Source: Sandaracinaceae bacterium (GTDB lineage Bacteria; Myxococcota_A; Polyangia; Polyangiales; Sandaracinaceae). From it: 64,000 bases of DNA. Position 1 is the stretch's first letter; every line of letters begins with the position of its first letter. Below, one piece after another: positions 34,734 through 42,009 of the stretch. The notes under the pieces are model-generated. The model had not been told where the DNA came from. It worked only from the letters and a program-made list of their open reading frames with translations, and did no database searches. The stretch covers positions 1 to 64,000 of the forward strand of contig JACKEC010000021.1 in the NCBI GenBank assembly GCA_020633195.1. Direction: 5' to 3'. Made by a program: the position numbers and the translations under genes.

Positions 34734-36020
34734 ATGGCTGACACGATCACCGTGACCGACAACCGCACCGGCAAGACCTACGAGCTCCCGGTGACCGACG
34801 GCACGATCAACGCCATGGATCTGCGCCAGATCAAGGTCTCGGGGGATGACTTTGGTCTGATGGCGTACGACCCGGCCTACAAGAACACGGCGTCTTGTCG
34901 TTCGAAGATCACCTTCATCGACGGCGACGAGGGGATCCTCCGCTACCGGGGCTACCCGATCGAGCAGCTCGCGGAGGAGTCGAACTTCCTCGAGGTCTCC
35001 TACCTCATCCTCAAGGGTGAGCTGCCGAACCAGACGCAGATGGATCGCTTCCGCCACGAGGTGACCCACCACACGCTGGTCCACGAGAACACGCGCGAGC
35101 TGCTCGACGGCTTCCGCTACGACGCCCACCCGATGGGCATCCTGATCAGCACGATCGCCGCGCTCTCGACGTTCTACCCCGAGGCCCGCCTCGTCAACGA
35201 CGCCGAGAACCGCTGGCTCCAGATCGTCCGCCTGATCGGCAAGGTCCCGACGCTCGCGGCCTACGCGTTCCGCCACCGCCGCGGTCTCCCCTACGTCTAC
35301 CCGGACAACGAGCTGTCCTACGCCGGCAACTTCTTGAGCATGATGTTCAAGATGACCGAGCGGACCTACGTGCCGAATCCGGCGGCGGAGAAGGCGCTCG
35401 ACGTCCTGTTCATCCTCCACGCCGATCACGAGCAGAACTGCTCGGCGACCGCGATGCGCGGCGTCGGGAGCTCGAAGGTGGATCCCTACTCGGCGCTCGC
35501 CGCCGCCTGCGCCGCGCTCTACGGCCCGCTCCACGGCGGCGCCAACGAGGCGGTCGTCAAGATGCTCGCGGAGATCGGCAGCAAGGACAACATCCCTTCC
35601 TTCGTCAAGCGAGCGAAGGAGGACCGGAACGTCCGCCTCATGGGCTTCGGGCACCGCGTCTACAAGAACTACGACCCGCGCGCGAAGGTCATCAAGCGGC
35701 TCGCCGACGACGTGTTCGAGGCGGTCGGGAAGAACCCCCTCATCGACATCGCCGTCGAGCTCGAGCGCATCGCCCTCGAGGACGACTACTTCGTCGAGAA
35801 GAAGCTCTACCCGAACGTCGACTTCTACTCGGGCCTCATCTACCAGGCGTTGGGCCTGCCGATGGACATGTACCCCGTCCTCTTCGCGATCGGCCGCACC
35901 GTCGGCTGGCTCGCGCAGTGGGAGGAGATGCTCGTCGACAAGGACCAGGCGATCTCGCGTCCGCGCCAGATCTACCTCGGCGAGAGCGAGCGCCCGTACG
36001 TCCCGATGAGCGAGCGCTGA
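34734..36020 (+). CDS. gltA: Citrate synthase
   Basis: 428-residue enzyme condensing acetyl-CoA and oxaloacetate to citrate, the first step of the TCA cycle. The catalytic regions are LHADHEQNCSATAMRGVGSS, GPLHGGANEAV and NVDFYSGLIY; the GFGHRVYKNYDPRAK motif binds CoA/citrate. Length and N-terminal domain fit the hexameric type I form found in proteobacteria. ATG at 34734 follows AGGAG. It is flanked by a 196-bp 5' region containing a perfect palindrome. Confidence 0.97.
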   Translation: MADTITVTDNRTGKTYELPVTDGTINAMDLRQIKVSGDDFGLMAYDPAYKNTASCRSKITFIDGDEGILRYRGYPIEQLAEESNFLEVSYLILKGELPNQTQMDRFRHEVTHHTLVHENTRELLDGFRYDAHPMGILISTIAALSTFYPEARLVNDAENRWLQIVRLIGKVPTLAAYAFRHRRGLPYVYPDNELSYAGNFLSMMFKMTERTYVPNPAAEKALDVLFILHADHEQNCSATAMRGVGSSKVDPYSALAAACAALYGPLHGGANEAVVKMLAEIGSKDNIPSFVKRAKEDRNVRLMGFGHRVYKNYDPRAKVIKRLADDVFEAVGKNPLIDIAVELERIALEDDYFVEKKLYPNVDFYSGLIYQALGLPMDMYPVLFAIGRTVGWLAQWEEMLVDKDQAISRPRQIYLGESERPYVPMSER

Positions 36021-36090
36021 GACGACGATCGCCGCGCGATCGGACAGTGACGCAGGCCGAGCGGGTACCCACCTGCTCGGCCTCGTTTCT

Positions 36091-36726
36091 TTGGCGCTCG
36101 CGCTCGCCTTCGGCGGGTGCATCCCGATCCCCCTGGCGCTCCCTCCCGCGGAGGCGTCGCTCGGGCTCGGCGCCGCGGTCGGCAACCCGTTGCCCTCGCC
36201 GACCGACGGCAGCCCCCTGTCCGAGGCCGAGCCCGTCGTGGTCGGCCGCATCGGCGTGACGCCGCAGGCGATGTGGCCCGAGCAGCACCGCCGCCCCATC
36301 GAGCTCGACGGCGGCTACCTCTTCCACGTCTTCACCAACGAGCTGCGACACAACCGCAACCGGCACGGCATGTTCATCGGCCTGAGCGTCCTGGCCGGCG
36401 ACTGGTGGGTCGCGGGGAACTGGCGCGCGCGGCTGATCCTGCGCGGCTCCGCCGATTACCTCGTCTTGCAGGCCCGCCCCGGCGACGGCGGCGGCGCCTC
36501 CTGGGCCATCGGCTTCGAGGTCGCCGACTACGTCCAGGTCGTGAGCGACGAGGCCCGCCCCCCGCTCCTCGGCCTCGCCGCCGGAGAGGTAGCCATCGGC
36601 GCCGAGCTCTTCGGGAGCGTCCACACCATCGACGGCGCCGAGTACGGCACCATCGGCTTCGCGATCCGCGGCCGCTGGCCCGCCACCCTCGGCGTCGTCC
36701 TGATCCCCCTGAGCGGCTCGTTCTGA
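36091..36726 (+). CDS. Putative lipoprotein
   Basis: About 211 residues. A hydrophobic stretch ending in FGGC (lipobox-like) suggests a lipoprotein, but the start is unclear: TTG at 36091 and CTG at 36073 are the only in-frame candidates and neither gives a normal basic n-region. The body has alternating beta segments (DGGYLFHVFTNEL, IGLSVLAGDWW, AIGFEVADYVQVV) suggesting an outer-membrane-associated barrel-like protein. No family recognised. It follows gltA by about 70 bp. Confidence 0.5.
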   Translation: MALALAFGGCIPIPLALPPAEASLGLGAAVGNPLPSPTDGSPLSEAEPVVVGRIGVTPQAMWPEQHRRPIELDGGYLFHVFTNELRHNRNRHGMFIGLSVLAGDWWVAGNWRARLILRGSADYLVLQARPGDGGGASWAIGFEVADYVQVVSDEARPPLLGLAAGEVAIGAELFGSVHTIDGAEYGTIGFAIRGRWPATLGVVLIPLSGSF

Positions 36727-36826
36727 CCAGGCCCCGCCCAGCGCGCCCAGCCCCCTCCGGCTAACTCTGTGACAAAAGTGACGGTCTCGTGGAGGCGCCG
36801 ACACCCCGATGCTATGAGCCGCCTCC

Positions 36827-38278
36827 ATGTCGGGGGACACGCTGGCGGAGATTTCGGCCCACGAAGGGGCGCGGCGCGTCGCGCTGGGCTACCTCGAGCA
36901 GGCCGCCGCGGCCGCGAAGCGCCTCGAGACCGAGGGCGCGGACGACGCCCTGCACGACTTCCGCGTCGGGATCCGTCGCCTGCGCGCCTGCTCGAGGGCC
37001 TACGACGAGATCCTCGGCGAGGAGGTCGGCACCAAGCTCCGGCGTCGGCTCAAGCGCGTGGCGGCCGCCACGAACCCGGGCCGCGACGCCGAGGTCCAGC
37101 TCGACTGGGTCATGACGGTGGGCGACACCGAAGGGCCGCTCGAGAAGCACGGCGTGTTGTGGCTCGCCGACCGTCTCCGGGGCCGGCGCGACGAGGCGTA
37201 CGCGCTCGTCCGCGGACAGCTGATCGACGAGTTCGGCAAGCTCGAGGGGCGGCTGAAGAAGACGCTCTCGACCTACGTGATCCATCACCGCGTGGGCGAG
37301 CGGTCGGAGGGCCCGCGCTTCGGCGCCGTCGCGGCCGAGGCCATCGAGCGTTCGATGGCCGAGCTGCGCACCGATCTCGCGGAGGTCCACAGCATCGAGG
37401 ACGAGGAGATCGCCCACCGCGCTCGCATCCACGGCAAGCGCCTGCGCTACCTGCTCGAGCCGTTCCGCGCCGAGGCGGACGGCGCCAAGCAGACGGTGAA
37501 GACGTGCAAGGCGCTGCAGGACCTCCTCGGCGACCTCAACGATCTCCACAACCTCGCCGCGACCGTCGGCGAGGCCCTGGAGGACGCCTCGGTCGAGCGC
37601 GCGCGCCGCCTGCGGGAGCTGGCGATTCGGGTGGACGGAGCGCTCGAGACGGAGCTGGCTACCGACCACGAGCCAGGGCTCCTCGCGATGCTCCAGCGGA
37701 TCCAGCGCGACCGCGTCTCGATGTTCGACTCGCTCGTGAACGACTGGCTCGCGCCCGGCGGGCGCCTCGACGAGCTCGACGGTCAGATCCGCTCGCTCGG
37801 CGCTCACCTGCGCGGCCGCGAGGGCGTCGAGATCGAGCGCAAGTACCTCCTCTTCGGCCTCCCGCCCCGCTGCGAGGAGGTCGCGCCGCTCACGCTCGAG
37901 CAAGGCTACTTGCCCGGCGAGCGCCTCGTCGAGCGCGTGCGCCGGATCACCGACGGCGGTCGGACCACCACCCTGCGGACGGTGAAGCTCGGCGCGGGCG
38001 TACAGCGCATCGAGGTCGAGGAGGAGTGCTCCCCCGAGCTCTTCGACGCGCTCTACGCGCTCACCGAGGGGCGGCGCGTGCGCAAGCACCGCTTCCGGGT
38101 CCCCGAGGGATCGCTCCTGTGGGAGATCGATCGCTTCCTCGACCGCGAGCTCTTCCTCGCCGAGGTCGAGCTGCCGACCGCGGACACCGAGGTGAGCGTC
38201 CCCGAGTGGCTCCTGCCCTACCTCGTCCGCGACGTCACCGACGAGCCGGCCTACGTGAACGCCGTCCTGGCTCGGTAG
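36827..38278 (+). CDS. CHAD-CYTH domain protein (reversed order)
   Basis: 483-residue protein. The N-terminal CHAD domain (about residues 8-290) is helical with HDFRVGIRRLRACSRAY and IHGKRLRYLLEPF, the basic/His-rich helices that bind polyphosphate. The C-terminal CYTH domain (about 330-480) begins VEIERKYLL, the ExExK-type metal/phosphate motif, and continues with VERVRRIT and AEVELP. CYTH enzymes act on triphosphates. Most fused proteins have CYTH first; here CHAD comes first. ATG at 36827. Confidence 0.88.
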   Translation: MSGDTLAEISAHEGARRVALGYLEQAAAAAKRLETEGADDALHDFRVGIRRLRACSRAYDEILGEEVGTKLRRRLKRVAAATNPGRDAEVQLDWVMTVGDTEGPLEKHGVLWLADRLRGRRDEAYALVRGQLIDEFGKLEGRLKKTLSTYVIHHRVGERSEGPRFGAVAAEAIERSMAELRTDLAEVHSIEDEEIAHRARIHGKRLRYLLEPFRAEADGAKQTVKTCKALQDLLGDLNDLHNLAATVGEALEDASVERARRLRELAIRVDGALETELATDHEPGLLAMLQRIQRDRVSMFDSLVNDWLAPGGRLDELDGQIRSLGAHLRGREGVEIERKYLLFGLPPRCEEVAPLTLEQGYLPGERLVERVRRITDGGRTTTLRTVKLGAGVQRIEVEEECSPELFDALYALTEGRRVRKHRFRVPEGSLLWEIDRFLDRELFLAEVELPTADTEVSVPEWLLPYLVRDVTDEPAYVNAVLAR

Positions 38279-38287
38279 CGCGCTCGC

Positions 38288-38803
38288 TCAATAGTGGATG
38301 TGCGCGACGATCCGGTGGACCGGCACGTCCGGGAGCTGGAAGCGCGCGTCGTCGTAGCCGGGCGGGCCGAACATGTTGTGGGCGTCGTTGGACGCGCCGG
38401 TGCCCTCGCTCGGGATACCGAAGATGTTGCGGTCCAGATCGTTGTTCGCGTTCTCGTCGTGGAAGACGGCCATCGCGTACTCGCCCGGCGTGACGTCGTC
38501 GAACACGCACACCGCGCGGCGGTTCACGATGGTGCGGTCCATCGCCTCCGAGACCGAGCGGGCGCGCTCGGTCGGGTAGCCCTCCCGACCTCGCCAGAGC
38601 GCGCAGAACACGCGCCCCCGGTTGTCGCGGGTGTGGATGGTCGCGATCAGGCGGTGAGCCGGCGGCTCGTCGGCCGCCGCCGGCGCCTCTCCCTCGTCGG
38701 GTGCTTGGGCCCCGACGGCGCCGCTCGCGAGCAGCAACGCCGCCGCGAGCCCGCCGAGCAAGGCGGGCACGCGACGCGACGAGGAGGAGCCCCCGAGCCT
38801 CAT
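38288..38803 (-). CDS. DUF2141-family exported protein
   Basis: 171-residue exported protein: signal peptide after MRLGGSSSSRR, cleaving near GAVGA, then a domain with the DUF2141 pattern (GRVFCALW, VFDDVTPGEYAMAVFHDEN, NDLDRNIFGIPSEG). The family is periplasmic with unknown role. ATG at 38803 chosen; 38842 is another in-frame ATG but is less likely. It lies 10 bp downstream of the gene at 38814 on the same strand, so the two probably form an operon. Confidence 0.8.
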   Translation of the reverse strand: MRLGGSSSSRRVPALLGGLAAALLLASGAVGAQAPDEGEAPAAADEPPAHRLIATIHTRDNRGRVFCALWRGREGYPTERARSVSEAMDRTIVNRRAVCVFDDVTPGEYAMAVFHDENANNDLDRNIFGIPSEGTGASNDAHNMFGPPGYDDARFQLPDVPVHRIVAHIHY

Positions 38804-38813
38804 GGGAGACCGC

Positions 38814-39413
38814 TCAGTGACCATGCTGGGCGTGCGGGTCACGAACGCCGCCGCCGTGATGGTGCGCGCCGCAGCCGCTCGAGCGGCGCTGCCCGTGCAC
38901 GCGGAAGTCGAAGCCCAGCCGGAGCACCAGCGCGCCCTCGATCCCCTGGATGCCCATCGAGCTGCCCTGCGCGACGTGATCGACGAGCGGGATCGTCACC
39001 CGCCCCCCGACCGAGAGCGGCCCGAACGTGAACGCCTGCCCGATGTGGAGCCCCGTGCTGCCCGCCATCAGGGCCGTCTCCGTGCGATGCGAGACGCCGA
39101 TCTCGATCCCGAACATGCCCCAGCCCGCGCTCAAGCCGCCGGCCATGCGCCACGCGTCGCCGAGCTCGTACTGCCCCTGGGCGAACAGGCCGATGTGCCC
39201 GTCCATGTTGCGCTCCGGGAACACGTGGTAGCGGACGTCGAGCCCGAAGCCGTGCTGCAGGTCCGTCCCGCCGCCGAACGAGTACAGCTTGCCGAGCCGG
39301 AGCACCCCGGTCGGTCCCGTGTCGGTGTTCGGCGCCTGATCCTGCGCGTGGGCCGTGGACGCGGCCAGCGCGCAGCTCACCAAGAGTGCCGCGAGGGTCA
39401 TCGAGCTCTTCAT
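38814..39413 (-). CDS. Putative outer-membrane beta-barrel with His-rich tail
   Basis: 199-residue exported protein with a signal peptide (MKSSMTLAALLVSCALAAS...AQ). Alternating strands such as GFGLDVRYHVFPE, HIGLFAQGQYELG and GALVLRLGFDFRVHG fit a small outer-membrane barrel. The last 25 residues are His-rich (AHHHGGG, HAQHGH), which might bind metal. GGAGAG precedes the ATG at 39413. It is the first gene of a pair with the DUF2141 protein. Metal binding is inference only. Confidence 0.65.
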   Translation of the reverse strand: MKSSMTLAALLVSCALAASTAHAQDQAPNTDTGPTGVLRLGKLYSFGGGTDLQHGFGLDVRYHVFPERNMDGHIGLFAQGQYELGDAWRMAGGLSAGWGMFGIEIGVSHRTETALMAGSTGLHIGQAFTFGPLSVGGRVTIPLVDHVAQGSSMGIQGIEGALVLRLGFDFRVHGQRRSSGCGAHHHGGGVRDPHAQHGH

Positions 39414-39485
39414 GCCAATCTCTCCAGTCGCGCCCGCACTGGGCAACGTACCAGAGGGAGGGACACGCTTCACCCCCTGCAAGGC

Positions 39486-39910
39486 GCTGAAACGCGCCCT
39501 GCTGACGTGCCCGTGCCCGTGCACGTGCCCGGTCAGAGGAGGCTGGGCCGAGTCACTGGGGTGTCGGAGTCGGGCCTGCGTCAGGGAGGCCGGGGGCTCA
39601 CGCGCGCAGCTCCGCAACCGCCGATGCGGAGCAGGTCGTAGCCAGCGGCCACCAAGTAGCCTGCGAACCGTGCGTCCATCGCCGATCACAGCTGCGCCCG
39701 TGGTCTTCAACCATCACGAGCTCGACGTGTACCGGCGCGCCCTCGACGCCTGCGACCGCATCACGGCGCAGCTCCCCAAGGAGCGGGTCGTCTCGATGCT
39801 CGTGAAGCTGTCGCGCGCGCGCCCGCTGACGCGTTCGGGCACGGGCACGGGCACGGGCATGCGCGCTTCGCGCGCGCGGCACGGAAGCGGGCTGCTTTCA
39901 GCAGCCCGCC
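39486..39910. repeat. CCGTGC/GGGCAC hexamer element around a gene fragment
   Basis: A run of CCGTGC hexamers (about 39508-39531) faces an inverted run of GGGCAC (about 39836-39859), as in the element at 2179-2396. The right end, from about 39836 to 39909, is almost identical to the right end of that element, including GCGCGCTTCGCGCGC and a hairpin (10-bp stem 39887-39896/39900-39909, loop TTC). The interior is longer and holds a four-helix-bundle gene fragment. The left end is diverged. Apart from this, the stretch 39414-39915 contains no gene I can support. Confidence 0.65.
39700..39828 (+). pseudogene. Fragment of a four-helix-bundle protein gene
   Basis: The frame reads VVFNHHELDVYRRALDACDR followed by an amphipathic helix, VVSMLVKLSRA, then runs into the hexamer repeat with no family-like sequence beyond. 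The HELDVYRRAL pattern is the start of four-helix-bundle proteins related to the 23S rRNA intervening-sequence proteins and to Avd; about the first third is present. A GTG start at 39670 or 39700 is possible. Judged a remnant because the normal remaining length is missing. Confidence 0.55.
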
Positions 39911-39915
39911 GGGGA

Positions 39916-42009
39916 TCAGGGCAGCTCGCCGGTGAGGCCGGCCTCCATCACGAGCACGCCGCGGCGAATGCTCGTCGCGTCGCGCTGATCGATCTGGAGC
40001 GTGAGACCCGCGAGGTCGGGCGCGATGCCGCCGAGATCGCCGAGCGCCGGGATGGGCAGGTCGAACGCGAGCCCGCCGACGACCGACTCCCGGAGCTGCG
40101 GCCAGAAGTCGAGGAGCAGCGTCTCGACCGTGTCCGGCGTGAGGAGCCGCGGGTTGCTCGGCGCCACCAGCGTCCAGATCCGCAGCCGCGGCGTCTCCGC
40201 CACGTCCACCGAGATCCGGTTCGACGCCAGGTCGATCGAGACGCCCGCGTCGAGGCTCATCCCGAACACCACCGGCTCCCCCATGAAGGTCAGCTCGAGC
40301 TCGAGCTGGCCGACCGAGAGCACCAGCGCGTCCTCCTCGTCGGGGCGCCCCGGCCGCAAGAGGGGTTGCATCCTCCCGACGATGCGAGCGGAGCTGACGA
40401 GGCCCGACACGCTCGCCGGCAGGATGCTCGTCGCGTCCACGTCGAGCAGCCCGGACGCCCAGAGCGAGTGCAGCAGCCCGTTGAGCAGCGCGAGCCGCAC
40501 CCCGAGCTGCAGCGAGCCCTGGTTCACGAACGGCAGCGCGCGGAGCGTGGTCAGCCGCGGCACCCCGAGCGACTCCGGGTGCACCGTCGGCGTCGTCGTC
40601 CCCACGCTGGTGCGGAGCGTCGCCACGAGGTCGCGCCGGAACGTCGAGCGCAGCTCGCGGATGCGGCCGTCGATCTCGATGCGGACCGGCGGGAACGGAT
40701 CGCTCATCAGCTCGATCGACTGCATCGAGAGCGCGGTGTCGATCGAGCGGAGCGCGTCGCGCAGCAGATCGGGGACGCTCGCGGCGAGGGTGCCCTCGAG
40801 CGCGTCGACGAGGGCGGTCTCGAGCGTCGTGCGGAACAGCCCCTCGGCGAGCCGGAAGACGGCCGCCGTCTCGTTGCTCACGAAGGTCCCCTGCACGCTC
40901 TCGAGCCCGACCGAGAGCTCACCGAGCTCCACCTCGAGCTCCGCCGCCTCGCCGTCCTTGCGGATCGTGAGGTGCGCGAACGCCACGGCGCTGCCGCTGA
41001 CCTGACCGGTGAGCGGGAGGCTCGTCCCCTCCACCATCAGCACGCCCGACGTCTGCGCCGAGACGCGGCCGAGGCGCACGAACAGGTCGGCGCCGTCGTC
41101 CGTGAGGTCGATCTCCACGTGCGGCTCGTCGATGCGCGCGTCGGTCACGTGGAGCGTGAAGGTCGGCGGGCTGTCGTAGACCGGGTCGGGGATGAAGCCG
41201 TCGACGTCGAGGCTCGCGATCACGAGCTGCAGGACGTCGGCGAGGTCGCTCGTCGTGGCGGGCCGCGCGGTGGTGTCGATGGGCGTGCCGTCGTCGAAGA
41301 AGTCCTGCCCGAGCCAGAGCGTGAGCCCGTCGTCGAGCGACAAGAGCGGCGTTCCGTCGGGGCTCAGCGCCGGCGTGAACTCGGGCGCCCAGAGGACGTC
41401 CATCTCCACCTCGGCGGTCTCGGTGAGCCCGTCGGTCGCGCTGACGGTGAGGTGGTTGACCCCGAAGACCGCCGCGACCGAGCCCTCGAAGCGACCCATC
41501 TCGTCGACGACCGCGGGCGTCCCGTTGATGTAGACGTCGACCATCGAGTGGTCGGCGACGGAGCCGCGCACCACGACCTCGGGGTCGCCCGTGATCTCCT
41601 GGCCGGGGGTCGGCGTCTCGACCTCGAGGCTCGGCTGGCCGTCGTCGACGCGCACCCGCAGCGAGTCGCACAGCGGCTCGACGAGCTCCGAGTCGGCGCT
41701 CGGGACGGTGCACGCGGTGAAGATCACGACGCCCTCGCGATCGAGGGTGAAGCGCGCGTCGCGCGGGTCCTCGAGCGGCGCGCCCATCGTGGCGGCGCCG
41801 GCGGGCTCGACGGTCCACACCACCGCCGCGTCGGGGAAGTCCTCGCCCGCCGAGTCCACCACCTCCGCGTCGAGCTGGATGGTCTGCCCCGTGTGGTACC
41901 AGAGCCGCGCGGGGCTCACGAAGACGTGGATCTCGGACGGGATCCGATCCGCCTCGCAGGCCGCGAGGAGGAGGGTCACCGCGAGGACGATGGGGTACGT
42001 GCGCTTCAT
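39916..42009 (-). CDS. Large lipoprotein downstream of tolB (possible TULIP-like fold)
   Basis: 697-residue lipoprotein (MKRTYPIVLAVTLLLAAC). About residues 25-200 contain two Ig-like segments, the second with VDVYINGTPAVVDEMGRF and FGVNHLTVSATDG, matching the paralogues at 4109-6157 and 42006-44636. The C-terminal part has LLNGLLHSLWASGLLDVDA, reminiscent of the LNxxLxxLWxAGLL segment of BPI/TULIP lipid-binding proteins, and a final beta-rich LPIPALGDL...GVLVMEAGLTG. Its start overlaps the upstream gene's stop by four bases. Envelope location is predicted; lipid binding is a hypothesis. The stop follows the hexamer element. Confidence 0.75.
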   Translation of the reverse strand: MKRTYPIVLAVTLLLAACEADRIPSEIHVFVSPARLWYHTGQTIQLDAEVVDSAGEDFPDAAVVWTVEPAGAATMGAPLEDPRDARFTLDREGVVIFTACTVPSADSELVEPLCDSLRVRVDDGQPSLEVETPTPGQEITGDPEVVVRGSVADHSMVDVYINGTPAVVDEMGRFEGSVAAVFGVNHLTVSATDGLTETAEVEMDVLWAPEFTPALSPDGTPLLSLDDGLTLWLGQDFFDDGTPIDTTARPATTSDLADVLQLVIASLDVDGFIPDPVYDSPPTFTLHVTDARIDEPHVEIDLTDDGADLFVRLGRVSAQTSGVLMVEGTSLPLTGQVSGSAVAFAHLTIRKDGEAAELEVELGELSVGLESVQGTFVSNETAAVFRLAEGLFRTTLETALVDALEGTLAASVPDLLRDALRSIDTALSMQSIELMSDPFPPVRIEIDGRIRELRSTFRRDLVATLRTSVGTTTPTVHPESLGVPRLTTLRALPFVNQGSLQLGVRLALLNGLLHSLWASGLLDVDATSILPASVSGLVSSARIVGRMQPLLRPGRPDEEDALVLSVGQLELELTFMGEPVVFGMSLDAGVSIDLASNRISVDVAETPRLRIWTLVAPSNPRLLTPDTVETLLLDFWPQLRESVVGGLAFDLPIPALGDLGGIAPDLAGLTLQIDQRDATSIRRGVLVMEAGLTGELP

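Noticed and set aside
39598..39882. Minus-strand open frame opposite the four-helix-bundle fragment
   Set aside because: Its Arg/Ala repeats come from the hexamer run and it has no family-like sequence.
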